Origin: Phocaeicola barnesiae DSM 18169 = JCM 13652
GTDB taxonomy: Bacteria; Bacteroidota; Bacteroidia; Bacteroidales; Bacteroidaceae
DNA: 64,000 bases
NCBI RefSeq assembly: GCF_000374585.1
Contig: NZ_KB894648.1
Coordinates: 167,093 to 231,092 of the forward strand
Direction: 5' to 3'
In this document: one piece after another, positions 26,530 to 35,131 of the stretch
Layout: each line of letters opens with the position of its first letter
Numbering within the stretch: the stretch's first letter is position 1
Made by a program: the position numbers and the translations under genes
The notes under the pieces: generated by a model
Databases searched by the model: none
The model's input: the letters and a program-made list of their open reading frames with translations, nothing else
Told to the model about the DNA's origin: nothing

Positions 26530-26537
26530 TACTTTTG
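26530..26537 (+). promoter_or_regulatory. -7 box of hisS
   Basis: TACTTTTG, 27 bases before the hisS ATG at 26565. Confidence 0.65.
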
Positions 26538-26564
26538 CAGGTAGAATTTAATGACAAATGAGTT

Positions 26565-27929
26565 ATGGCAACAAAACCAGGAATTCCTAAAGGAACCAGA
26601 GACTTTTCGCCGGTAGAGATGGCGAAACGTAATTATATATTCGATACCATCCGTGAAGTGTTCTACCGGTATGGCTTTCAACAGATTGAGACTCCTTCGA
26701 TGGAGAACCTGTCTACCCTGATGGGAAAATACGGGGAAGAAGGTGATAAGTTGTTGTTCAAAATCCAGAACTCCGGTGATTACTTTTCGGGACTGACCGA
26801 CGAGGAATTGTTAAGCCGTAATGCCGCAAAGCTGGCCAGCAAGTTCTGTGAGAAAGGACTCCGTTATGACTTGACCGTGCCTTTTGCCCGTTACGTGGTG
26901 ATGCACCGTGACGAACTGACTTTCCCGTTCAAGCGTTTCCAGATTCAGCCGGTATGGCGTGCAGACCGTCCGCAGAAAGGACGTTACCGGGAATTCTATC
27001 AGTGCGACGCCGATGTAGTGGGTAGCAATTCGTTGCTCAACGAGGTGGAACTGGTACAGATGATAGATGCCGTGTTCCAGAAATTCGGCATCCGGGTGTC
27101 TATCAAAATTAACAACCGTAAGATTCTGACCGGTATCGCCGAGATTATCGGGGAAGCCGATAAGATAGTAGACATCACCGTAGCTATCGATAAGTTGGAC
27201 AAGATTGGTCTGGACAATGTGAATGCCGAACTGGCTTCGAAAGGGATTCCTCAGGAGGCTATCGACAAGCTCCAGCCGATTATCATGCTGAGCGGGACAA
27301 ACGCTGAAAAGCTGGAGACCCTGAAGACGGTATTGGCGGCTAGCGAAACCGGTCTGAAAGGGGTAGAGGAAAGTGAATTTATCCTGAATACCGTGGCTCG
27401 TCTGGGTGTGAAATCGGAAGTAGAGCTGGATTTGACCCTCGCCCGTGGCTTGAACTATTATACCGGTGCCATCTTCGAAGTGAAGGCGCTCGATGTACAG
27501 ATTGGTAGCATCAGCGGTGGAGGCCGTTACGATAACCTGACCGGTGTATTCGGTATGGACGGTATGTCGGGAGTAGGTATCTCTTTCGGTGCCGACCGTA
27601 TCTACGATGTATTGAACCAACTCGATTTGTATCCGAAGGATGCCGTGAACGGTACACAACTCCTTTTCGTGAACTTTGGAGAGGCCGAGGCAGCCTATGC
27701 GCTTCCGATTCTCCAGCAGGTACGTGAGGCTGGTATCCGTGCCGAAATCTATCCGGATAGCACGAAGATGAAAAAACAGATGAGTTATGCCAATAGCAAG
27801 GCTATCGCTTTTGTGGCTATCATCGGCGAGAACGAAATGAAGGAAGGTAAAGTTACCTTGAAGAACATGGCTACCGGTGAACAATCGCTGGTATCGCCGG
27901 AAGAATTGATTGCAACAGTAAAAGCTTGA
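26565..27929 (+). CDS. hisS: Histidyl-tRNA synthetase
   Basis: A 454-residue class II aminoacyl-tRNA synthetase. Signature stretches: [20 protein letters not shown] at the N-terminus, [13 protein letters not shown] (about 104), [20 protein letters not shown] (motif 2, about 126-145), the HisA motif [15 protein letters not shown] (about 295), GGGRYDNL, and motif 3 [15 protein letters not shown]. The C-terminal anticodon-binding domain follows. Single gene with promoter and terminator. Confidence 0.97.
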   Translation: MATKPGIPKGTRDFSPVEMAKRNYIFDTIREVFYRYGFQQIETPSMENLSTLMGKYGEEGDKLLFKIQNSGDYFSGLTDEELLSRNAAKLASKFCEKGLRYDLTVPFARYVVMHRDELTFPFKRFQIQPVWRADRPQKGRYREFYQCDADVVGSNSLLNEVELVQMIDAVFQKFGIRVSIKINNRKILTGIAEIIGEADKIVDITVAIDKLDKIGLDNVNAELASKGIPQEAIDKLQPIIMLSGTNAEKLETLKTVLAASETGLKGVEESEFILNTVARLGVKSEVELDLTLARGLNYYTGAIFEVKALDVQIGSISGGGRYDNLTGVFGMDGMSGVGISFGADRIYDVLNQLDLYPKDAVNGTQLLFVNFGEAEAAYALPILQQVREAGIRAEIYPDSTKMKKQMSYANSKAIAFVAIIGENEMKEGKVTLKNMATGEQSLVSPEELIATVKA

Positions 27930-27950
27930 ATCTCTAACAGATAAGCCGTG

Positions 27951-28010
27951 ACGCAGGGAAGAGGAAGGCCGGTGGAGACACCTGTACCTTTTCTTCCCGC
28001 GTCTTTTTTG
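27951..28010 (+). terminator. hisS terminator
   Basis: GACGCAGGGAAGA (27951-27963) pairs with TCTTCCCGCGTC (27993-28004) with one bulged base, followed by six Ts. The pth2 ATG is only 8 bases beyond the T-run, so that gene may rely on read-through. Confidence 0.85.
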
Positions 28011-28017
28011 TATAGAT

Positions 28018-28431
28018 ATGGAACCAAGAAATGTAAAACAGGTTATCGTCATGCGTAAGGACCTGAATATGCGCAAAGGAAAGATGATAGCCCAAGGAGC
28101 CCATGCGTCGGTCGACGCGTTGCTTTCGCTTTTTTCGGAGCGGGAAGAGTCGGGAAAGACCACGTATACCCTGACCTACGGTGAAGATTCTCCGCTGGCC
28201 GAATGGTTGGGAGGCATGTATGCCAAAATCTGTGTGTATGTGAACTCGGAAGAAGAGTTGATGGGAATTTATGAACGTATCTGTCGGGAGAATCCTGAGA
28301 TTCCTGTAGCCCTTATCGAAGATGCCGGACTGACGGAGTTTCACGGTGTTCCTACCAAAACCTGTCTGGGAATCGGTCCCTGGTGGTCGGAAGAAATCGA
28401 CCATTTCACCGGTGACTTGAAATTGTTATAA
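28018..28431 (+). CDS. pth2: Peptidyl-tRNA hydrolase, archaeal/eukaryotic (Pth2) type
   Basis: A 137-residue protein matching the Pth2 family rather than bacterial Pth: KQVIVMRKDLNMRKGKMIAQ then GAHAS (about 7-31) mirrors the Pth2 start with its catalytic lysine region, and the C-terminal CLGIGPWWSEEIDHFTGDLK plus LL mirrors the family end. The activity would be release of peptides from peptidyl-tRNA. The residues are clear, but some bacterial members have unproven activity. It starts right after the hisS terminator with no visible promoter. Confidence 0.85.
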   Translation: MEPRNVKQVIVMRKDLNMRKGKMIAQGAHASVDALLSLFSEREESGKTTYTLTYGEDSPLAEWLGGMYAKICVYVNSEEELMGIYERICRENPEIPVALIEDAGLTEFHGVPTKTCLGIGPWWSEEIDHFTGDLKLL

Positions 28432-28523
28432 CTCTTACATCGGATTGTTATCAGTCCGTTGTGAACCTGTAATATGAATCCGCTTCTTTTGTATCAGATA
28501 AGAAAAATTATTGAACTGAGATT

Positions 28524-29333
28524 ATGGATTCTAGACCTTATTATCGGACAATTGTTCTGTCGGATATTCATTTGGGTACTGCCTACTCGAAGGTAACCGA
28601 GGTAAGTGACTTTCTGAGTGGCGTGAATTGTGACCGTCTCATCCTGAACGGAGATATCATAGACGGGTGGCACCTGCAGAAATCGGGGGTAAAGAAATGG
28701 AAGTCTGAACATACCCGCTTCTTCAAGATTCTCATGAAAATGATGGAGAATTGCGGAACTGAGGTGATTTATGTCCGTGGAAATCATGATGATTTCCTGG
28801 ATAACCTGGTTCCTTTGCAATTCGGTGGTATACAGATAGTCCATTCGTACGTGCTGGATAGCGGGAATAAGCGCTATTTTGTGACTCACGGTGATGTATT
28901 CGACAAGATAACTTCCGGTATGAAGTGGTTGGCTAAGTTGGGTGATGTGGGTTATACCCTTCTGCTCAAGTTGAACGGTTTCTATAACCGCTATCGGGCT
29001 CGTTGGGGAAAACCGTACTATTCGTTATCGCAGGTCGTTAAGCAGAAGGTGAAACGGGCGGTATCGTATATCTCTGATTTCGAGTCGGTCCTTGCCGGAT
29101 TTGCCCGCGACCGTGGATGTGACGGTGTGATTTGTGGTCATATTCATCATCCGGAAAACCGGATGGTAGAAGGTATCCATTACCTGAATTCCGGCGATTG
29201 GGTAGAAACCTTGTCGGCCTTGACCGAAGATGCCGAAGGACAATGGAACGTTGTCTATTATACAGACTGGATGCTGGCTTCCGGTCGGAACGAAGAATCG
29301 CATGTCTTACCCATTATCCCTGTAGCCTCATGA
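28524..29333 (+). CDS. LpxH-like metallophosphoesterase
   Basis: A 269-residue calcineurin-like phosphoesterase. All metal-binding blocks are present: VLSDIHLGT (about 12-20), LNGDIIDGW (about 40), YVRGNHDDFLD (about 78), THGDVFD (about 116) and CGHIHHPENR (about 198), then LNSGDWVET. This pattern is of the UDP-2,3-diacylglucosamine diphosphatase class, a lipid A step, though the exact substrate is inferred. The next gene overlaps its stop by four bases (ATGA), so the two proteins are made together. Confidence 0.85.
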   Translation: MDSRPYYRTIVLSDIHLGTAYSKVTEVSDFLSGVNCDRLILNGDIIDGWHLQKSGVKKWKSEHTRFFKILMKMMENCGTEVIYVRGNHDDFLDNLVPLQFGGIQIVHSYVLDSGNKRYFVTHGDVFDKITSGMKWLAKLGDVGYTLLLKLNGFYNRYRARWGKPYYSLSQVVKQKVKRAVSYISDFESVLAGFARDRGCDGVICGHIHHPENRMVEGIHYLNSGDWVETLSALTEDAEGQWNVVYYTDWMLASGRNEESHVLPIIPVAS

Positions 29334-30448
29334 AATTCCTGTTTATCGTTCAAGGGGAGGGAAGGGGACATCTGACCCAGGCCATTACCCTGGAAAGTAT
29401 TCTTCGCCGTTCGGGACATGAAGTAGTGGAAGTGTTGGTGGGTAAGAGCGAATCCCGTCGTTTACCCGGTTTCTTCAACCGGAGTATCCAGGCTCCTATC
29501 AAGCAGTTTGTAAGTCCTAATTTCTTACCCACGCACAACAACAAACGGGTGAATCTGACCCGAAGTGTCCTTTATAATTTGATGAAACTACCCACGTATG
29601 CCGAGAGTATCCGTTTCATCTACCGGCGTATCTGTGAGACCAAAGCCGATATGGTCATCAATTTTTATGAATTACTGACGGGTCTGACTTATTTTTTCTA
29701 TCGTCCTTCTGTCCCTCATATCTGTATCGGGCATCAGTATTTGTTTCTACATAAGGATTTCAAGCTTCCTCAGGCTTTCCGGAAGAAATTGCTCTGCCTG
29801 AATTTCTTTTCCCGCCTGACCGCCTTGGGAGCTTCCGAACACCTGGCTCTTTCATTCCGTTCGATGCCGGACGATTCGACTAACCGCATCCGGGTGGTTC
29901 CTCCGTTGTTGAGGCGTGATGTATTTCAGGTAGAGCCTGTGGCTGGCAATTATATCCATGGCTATCTGTTGAATTCCGGTTTTTCGGAGAGTGTACTCCA
30001 GTGGCACAAGGCTTGTCCGGAAGTTCCTTTACGTTTCTTCTGGGACCGCTGGCAGGAACCGGCGGTCAAACAGGTGGACGATACTTTGAGCTTCTATCAA
30101 TTGGATGATGTAGAGTTCCTGCGCCAGATGGCAGGTTGCAAGGCATACGCCAGTACGGCCGGTTTCGAATCGGTGTGTGAAGCCTTGTATCTGGGTAAAC
30201 CGATATTGATGGTGCCCGCCCACATCGAACAGGAATGCAATGCGTATGATGCGATGCAGAGTCGTGCCGGAATCGTGGATGATAAATTCGATTTGGGAAA
30301 ACTTCTTGGTTTTGCGGAGACATATCAGCGGAACGAAGAGTTTGCCGGATGGGTGGAATCGGCCGAAACCCTTATCCTGAACGAGTTGGAACGGATGATT
30401 CCCGACGATTTCCTGCAACACATGTATCTGGTGGAGGAATATGTTTGA
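29330..30448 (+). CDS. Glycosyltransferase (MurG/GT28-like)
   Basis: A 372-residue GT-B type glycosyltransferase. It starts MKFLFIVQGEGRGHLTQAIT, a Gly-rich nucleotide-sugar enzyme N-terminus with the GxGHLxxA pattern. The C-terminal donor-binding region reads CKAYASTAGFESVCEALYLG then KPILMVP, the usual TAGxxSxxEA-type block. No signal peptide. Coupling to the LpxH-like gene suggests a job in envelope glycolipid synthesis; acceptor and donor are unknown. The frame is open upstream to 29132, but that part overlaps the preceding gene. Confidence 0.85.
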   Translation: MKFLFIVQGEGRGHLTQAITLESILRRSGHEVVEVLVGKSESRRLPGFFNRSIQAPIKQFVSPNFLPTHNNKRVNLTRSVLYNLMKLPTYAESIRFIYRRICETKADMVINFYELLTGLTYFFYRPSVPHICIGHQYLFLHKDFKLPQAFRKKLLCLNFFSRLTALGASEHLALSFRSMPDDSTNRIRVVPPLLRRDVFQVEPVAGNYIHGYLLNSGFSESVLQWHKACPEVPLRFFWDRWQEPAVKQVDDTLSFYQLDDVEFLRQMAGCKAYASTAGFESVCEALYLGKPILMVPAHIEQECNAYDAMQSRAGIVDDKFDLGKLLGFAETYQRNEEFAGWVESAETLILNELERMIPDDFLQHMYLVEEYV

Positions 30449-30561
30449 AAACATGTTATCTATTTAAGAATGAGGATAAAACTACTTTTTTGTAAATTTT
30501 CTTGTCGCTGAAACATCATTGTCACACTTATTTCTTTTCTTTGCAGAAAAAGAAGATAAGT

Positions 30562-32625
30562 ATGGCACCAAAGAAAAAACAGAATCCGTATTTGGAGCGA
30601 GATATCAGTTGGATGTATTTCAATCATCGCATTTTACAGGAAGCTACCCGTCCGCATGTACCTTTGCTGGAACGGATGGCTTTCTTGGGTATTTATTCGA
30701 ATAATCTGGATGAATTTTTCCGTGTCCGTATGGCTACGCAAAGCCGGGTGGCGGAGTATACCGACAAGTCGGCGGCCAAGGAGCGTGAACATGCGAAAAA
30801 GCTGATTCGGGAGATCGGTAAAATCAATGCCCGTTATGTGAAGGAATACGAACAAGCCGTACACGATGTTATTGAGGAATTCCGTAAGGAGAATGTATTC
30901 TTGGTCAATGATACGGAGCTGACACCCGAACAAGGCGAGTTTGTGCGTGCGTATTACCGTGAAAAATTGAATGGATTCATCGTTCCGGTCTGGTTCTCAG
31001 CCATCAAGTTGCTGGATAGTGAGACCGACGAAAATATCTACCTGGCGGTGAAGGCGGCCAAGGAGAATGGAAAGGCAAGCGTAGATTATGCTTTTCTGGA
31101 ACTTCCGGTAGGAATCTGCGGACGCTTCGTCCGCTTGCCGGATAGTGACGGAAAGAGTTACCTGATGTATCTGGACGACGTCATCCGTTATTGTCTGCCG
31201 ATTGTGTTCGAAGGATTGGGATATACCCGTTTCGAGGCCTATGCCTTCAAATTTACAAGGGATGCCGAAATGGAAATCGATAACGACTTGCGGAGCGGTA
31301 CGTTACAGAAGATTTCGAAAGGAGTGAAGAGCCGGAAAAAAGGTGAGCCTTTGCGGGTAATTTATGATACGTATATGCCGAAAGACCTGTTGAAACGGGT
31401 ATTGAACAAGCTTGACTTGGATAGCTTGGATACGGTGTTAGGTAGCGGACGTTATCAGAACCACAAGGACTTGATGCGTTTCCCCGATTGTGGACGGCAT
31501 AACCTGAAATATCCGGCTTGGCCCTCTATCCTGAAAAAGGAATTGGATGGTCCGGAAAGTGTATTGGAGAAAATTCAGCACAAGGACCGTTTCATCCATG
31601 TTCCTTATCATAGTTTCGATTCTTTCATCCGTGTCTTGCAGGAGGCGGCCGTAAGCAAGCAGGTACGGAGTATCAAGATAACTCTTTATCGCTTGGCCAA
31701 AGAATCGAAGGTTGTCAAGGCCTTGATAGGAGCTGCCCGAAACGGGAAGAAGGTGACGGTGGTCATCGAGCTGCTGGCACGCTTTGATGAAGCTTCCAAC
31801 ATCAACTGGTCCAAACGGATGCAGGATGCGGGAATCAAAGTCATTTTCGGAGTGGAAGGTCTGAAGGTGCATTCCAAGATTACTCACATCAGCATGAAGA
31901 ATGGACCGGATATCGCTTGTATCAGTACCGGTAATTTTCATGAAGGGAATGCCCGTTCGTATACCGATTGTATGCTTATGACGGCTTCCAGCCGTTTGGT
32001 GAAGGATGTGAATGCCGTATTTGACTTCATCGAACGTCCGTATAGTCCGGTCAAGTTCAAGGAACTGCTGGTATCGCCTAATGAAATGAAGAACAAGTTC
32101 GTTACGCTTATCAACAACGAAATCAAGAATAAGAAAGCTGGAAAACCGGCTTATATCAAAATCAAGATTAATCATATCACCGATCCGGTCATGGTCAACA
32201 AACTTTATGAGGCTTCGGCAGCCGGAGTGGACATCGACCTGGTAGTCCGTGGTAACTGCTCGTTGGTGACCGGTATTCCGGGGGTAAGCAGCAATATCCG
32301 GATTCATGGTATCATCGACCGTTACCTGGAACATTCGCGGATTTTTGTCTTTGCGGCCGGAGGTGAGGAGAAGGTCTTTATCGGTTCTGCCGACTGGATG
32401 CCGCGTAACCTGGATAACCGGGTGGAAGTGATTACACCGGTTTATGATCCGGCTATCAAGGAAGAGATGAAACGCGTGGTAGAATACGGATTGGCGGATA
32501 CCATGCAGGGACGCATTGTCGACGGTAGAGGCGGAAATGAATTCTGGCCATCGGCCGACGGTACTTTATTCCGTTCACAGGAAGCCTTGTATGATTATTA
32601 CCTGGCAGAGAATCAGAAAGATTGA
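30562..32625 (+). CDS. ppk1: Polyphosphate kinase 1
   Basis: A 687-residue PPK1, which reversibly makes polyphosphate from ATP. Blocks: NPYLERDISWMYFNHRILQE (N-domain), HVPYHSFDSFIRVLQEAA (about 350), the IELLARFDEASNINWSKRM motif (about 398), KVHSKITHI and the ISTGNFHEGNARSYTDCMLM segment with the autophosphorylated-type histidine region (about 455), and FIGSADWMPRNLDNRVEV. The frame also offers TTG at 30502, but the ATG at 30562 gives the normal family start. ppx follows after 27 bp. Confidence 0.95.
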   Translation: MAPKKKQNPYLERDISWMYFNHRILQEATRPHVPLLERMAFLGIYSNNLDEFFRVRMATQSRVAEYTDKSAAKEREHAKKLIREIGKINARYVKEYEQAVHDVIEEFRKENVFLVNDTELTPEQGEFVRAYYREKLNGFIVPVWFSAIKLLDSETDENIYLAVKAAKENGKASVDYAFLELPVGICGRFVRLPDSDGKSYLMYLDDVIRYCLPIVFEGLGYTRFEAYAFKFTRDAEMEIDNDLRSGTLQKISKGVKSRKKGEPLRVIYDTYMPKDLLKRVLNKLDLDSLDTVLGSGRYQNHKDLMRFPDCGRHNLKYPAWPSILKKELDGPESVLEKIQHKDRFIHVPYHSFDSFIRVLQEAAVSKQVRSIKITLYRLAKESKVVKALIGAARNGKKVTVVIELLARFDEASNINWSKRMQDAGIKVIFGVEGLKVHSKITHISMKNGPDIACISTGNFHEGNARSYTDCMLMTASSRLVKDVNAVFDFIERPYSPVKFKELLVSPNEMKNKFVTLINNEIKNKKAGKPAYIKIKINHITDPVMVNKLYEASAAGVDIDLVVRGNCSLVTGIPGVSSNIRIHGIIDRYLEHSRIFVFAAGGEEKVFIGSADWMPRNLDNRVEVITPVYDPAIKEEMKRVVEYGLADTMQGRIVDGRGGNEFWPSADGTLFRSQEALYDYYLAENQKD

Positions 32626-32652
32626 ATATATTAACGTAAAAGAAAGAGAGCT

Positions 32653-33579
32653 ATGTCTAATGAAGGTTCATGCGGCGCAAACTATGCGGCCATTGATATC
32701 GGTTCGAACGCCGTTCGTCTGCTTATCAAGAATGTGAAGGAAGGGGCTGACGGTCCTAAGTTTTCGAAAGTCCTGATGTTGCGTGTACCGTTGCGTCTGG
32801 GGTTTGATGTATTTGCCAAAGGAAAGATTACTGACCAGCGTGCAAGGAACATGATTCGACTGATGAAGTCATACCGTCATCTGATGCGGATTTATGATGT
32901 GGAAGATTACCGTGCCTGTGCCACTTCGGCCATGCGTGATGCCAAGAACGGTCCGAAAATCATCAAGCAGATAAGGAAAGAGGCGGGTATACGTATTGAT
33001 ATCATTGACGGTCAACAGGAAGCGAAGATGGTATACAATAACCATATTGAGTGTATGGAGGACCGTAATGGGAATTATATGTATGTTGATGTCGGAGGTG
33101 GTAGTACAGAAATCAATCTGCTTTCGCAGGGCGAGTTGGTATGCAGCCGTTCGTATAATATCGGTACCGTTCGTATTCTGAATCGGGTAGTACGTGACTC
33201 CGAATGGATGCGTCTGAAAGAGGATATGACGGAACTGGCTCAGTCTTATCCGGGAACTAATATTATCGGTTCGGGCGGTAACATCAATAAATTGTATCGA
33301 CTGGCCGAGAAGAAAGACAAAAAGAACCTGCGCATGTCTATGGCGACCTTGCATGAATTGCACGATGCGCTGAAGAAACTGACCGTGGAAGAACGTATGG
33401 AGAAGTTCGACCTGAAGCCTGACCGTGCGGATGTAATTGTTCCGGCAGGTGATATCTTCACTACCATCGGTGACATCATCAAGGCGGAATATGTCTATGT
33501 ACCGGTTATCGGTCTGGCCGACGGTATCATTGATGAACTCTATGCCAAACATAAGAATAAAATCGTAGGCGTGATGTAA
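32653..33579 (+). CDS. ppx: Exopolyphosphatase / Ppx-GppA family phosphatase
   Basis: A 308-residue Ppx/GppA protein, shorter than E. coli Ppx (513), as it lacks the C-terminal HD-like half. ASKHA phosphatase motifs: AAIDIGSNAVRLLIKNV (about 12), ATSAMRDAKNGP (about 82), YVDVGGGSTEINLLSQGEL (about 142) and IIGSGGNINKLYRL (about 203). It probably degrades polyphosphate or pppGpp. Placement 27 bp after ppk1 pairs synthesis and breakdown in one operon. Confidence 0.92.
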   Translation: MSNEGSCGANYAAIDIGSNAVRLLIKNVKEGADGPKFSKVLMLRVPLRLGFDVFAKGKITDQRARNMIRLMKSYRHLMRIYDVEDYRACATSAMRDAKNGPKIIKQIRKEAGIRIDIIDGQQEAKMVYNNHIECMEDRNGNYMYVDVGGGSTEINLLSQGELVCSRSYNIGTVRILNRVVRDSEWMRLKEDMTELAQSYPGTNIIGSGGNINKLYRLAEKKDKKNLRMSMATLHELHDALKKLTVEERMEKFDLKPDRADVIVPAGDIFTTIGDIIKAEYVYVPVIGLADGIIDELYAKHKNKIVGVM

Positions 33580-33600
33580 GCTTCCGATGTAATAAAGAAG

Positions 33601-33651
33601 AAATGTCCCCGATTGCTTCAGAAATGAGGCGGTCGGGGACATTTCATTTTT
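33601..33651. terminator. Bidirectional terminator between ppx and rmuC
   Basis: AAATGTCCCCGA (33601-33612) pairs perfectly with TCGGGGACATTT (33633-33644), then cattttt. The genes on both sides converge on it. Confidence 0.88.
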
Positions 33652-33666
33652 AAAGAGATATCCGAT

Positions 33667-34989
33667 TTATTCCGGAAGTGTAGAGGGGGTGGGATTGTCT
33701 TCCGCCTCATTGTTGTCAAGGAAGCGGGGAGCGAATTTTTTCTTGGGGGTGATACCGAGTCCTTTCAGCATTTCGGCCTGACGGATGACGTTTCCTTTTC
33801 CGGTGGACAGCTGGCCGAATGCCGCATTGTAGGCCGCCGAAGCCGTATTCAGGGTATCGCCTATTTTCGCAAAAGTTTCGGTGAAGGAAACCAGTTTCTC
33901 GTACAAGGCCGTTCCCCGGTTGACGATTTCCTGGATGTTCTTTTCCTGGTATTCCCGTTTCCACAGGTCGAGGGCCAGACGCAGGGCGGCAATCAGATTG
34001 GTGGGACTCATCAAAACCACTTTTTTCTGATAAGCATAGTTCCAAAGATTCGGGTCGGTCTGGAGTGCCAGTACATAGGCCGGCTCGTTGGGGATGAACA
34101 TCATGACGAAATCGAGGGCTTTCGTGGTATAGTGCGAATAATCTTTCTTGCTCAGTTCGTCGATGTGGGCCTTGACCGAGGCCAGGTGTGCGCGGAGATA
34201 CTGTTCCCGTTCCTTGGGGTCGGTGCTTCCGGTATAGTTGGCGTAGGCGGTAAGTGATACCTTCGAGTCGATGATAACCTGGCGGTTGTCCGGATAGACT
34301 ACGAGTACGTCCGGTTGCATTCGCTGGCCCGATTCATTCTTCAGGACTTCCCCTTGTTCATCTTTCAGAAATTCCTGGCGGAAATATTCTTCACCTTCGC
34401 GCAAGCCGGAGTTTTCGAGGATGGATTCCAGAATCATTTCTCCCCAGTTTCCTTGTGCTTTCGAGTCGCCTTTCAAAGCTTTTGTCAGGTTGTTCGCCTC
34501 ATCGCTGATTTGTTTGTTCAGCATGGCCAGTTCCTTGATTTTCTCCTCCAGCGAGAACCGTTGCTTGGATTCCTTGTCATATACTTCGTTCACCTGGTGG
34601 CGGAACTCCTTCAGGTTGTCGTCGAAGGGCTTCAGGAGAAGGGTGAGTTTCTCGGTACTTAACTTGTTGAAGCTTTCGGTCTTTTGCTGGAAAATCTTGT
34701 TGGCGATGTTCTCGAATTCCAGGTTGAACTGCTTATGCAGGGTTTCGATTTCCTGTTTCTGGTTCTGAAGACGTTCTTCCAGTGCCTTCTTTTCCGTCTG
34801 AGAAACGGCCAGTGCCTGTTGCGAGGCACTCAATTGGGTAGCCTGTTGTTGGCTTGTGCGAAGCAAGTCACGGTCATGTTCCTGTAGCATGGCCAATTGG
34901 GTGCGTAACAGGGCTGTCTTTCGGGCCGCAATCAGATAGCCGATGAGGCCTCCGGCAATGATGCCGATAAGGATGTATACGATTTCCAT
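33667..34989 (-). CDS. rmuC: DNA recombination protein RmuC family
   Basis: A 440-residue protein: N-terminal membrane helix (residues about 2-22), a long coiled-coil stretch rich in Gln/Glu/Lys (about 25-190), then the RmuC nuclease-like core with [21 protein letters not shown] (near residue 195), [20 protein letters not shown] and [12 protein letters not shown]. RmuC limits inversions at short repeats in E. coli. The chosen start follows TACATTTG at 35026-35019; the longer frame to 35070 crosses this promoter. Confidence 0.93.
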   Translation of the reverse strand: MEIVYILIGIIAGGLIGYLIAARKTALLRTQLAMLQEHDRDLLRTSQQQATQLSASQQALAVSQTEKKALEERLQNQKQEIETLHKQFNLEFENIANKIFQQKTESFNKLSTEKLTLLLKPFDDNLKEFRHQVNEVYDKESKQRFSLEEKIKELAMLNKQISDEANNLTKALKGDSKAQGNWGEMILESILENSGLREGEEYFRQEFLKDEQGEVLKNESGQRMQPDVLVVYPDNRQVIIDSKVSLTAYANYTGSTDPKEREQYLRAHLASVKAHIDELSKKDYSHYTTKALDFVMMFIPNEPAYVLALQTDPNLWNYAYQKKVVLMSPTNLIAALRLALDLWKREYQEKNIQEIVNRGTALYEKLVSFTETFAKIGDTLNTASAAYNAAFGQLSTGKGNVIRQAEMLKGLGITPKKKFAPRFLDNNEAEDNPTPSTLPE

Positions 34990-35018
34990 AATGATTCGGT
35001 TTTTTGAGGTTCGGAAAG

Positions 35019-35050
35019 CAAATGTACGAAAATAACGGTTCCGGAACAAA
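35019..35050 (-). promoter_or_regulatory. rmuC promoter
   Basis: Minus strand TTTG (35050-35047), 20-base spacer, TACATTTG (35026-35019), 29 bases before the ATG. Confidence 0.75.
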
Positions 35051-35105
35051 AATTCCCTTCTTTCGTCCAAGGAACTGATTCATCAGATGAAAGAAGGGAA
35101 TTTTT
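35048..35105 (-). terminator. Terminator of the outer-membrane barrel gene
   Basis: AAAAATTCCCTTCTTTC (35048-35064) and GAAAGAAGGGAATTTTT (35089-35105) form a perfect 17-bp inverted repeat with a 24-base loop. It lies 27 bases past the barrel gene stop. Its left arm overlaps the rmuC -33 box. Confidence 0.88.
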
Positions 35106-35131
35106 GTCATTTCGATACAGACCGATGAGGA

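Noticed and set aside
32653..33579. GppA as opposed to Ppx
   Set aside because: Cannot be separated by eye; I kept Ppx/GppA family and favour Ppx because of the adjacent ppk1.
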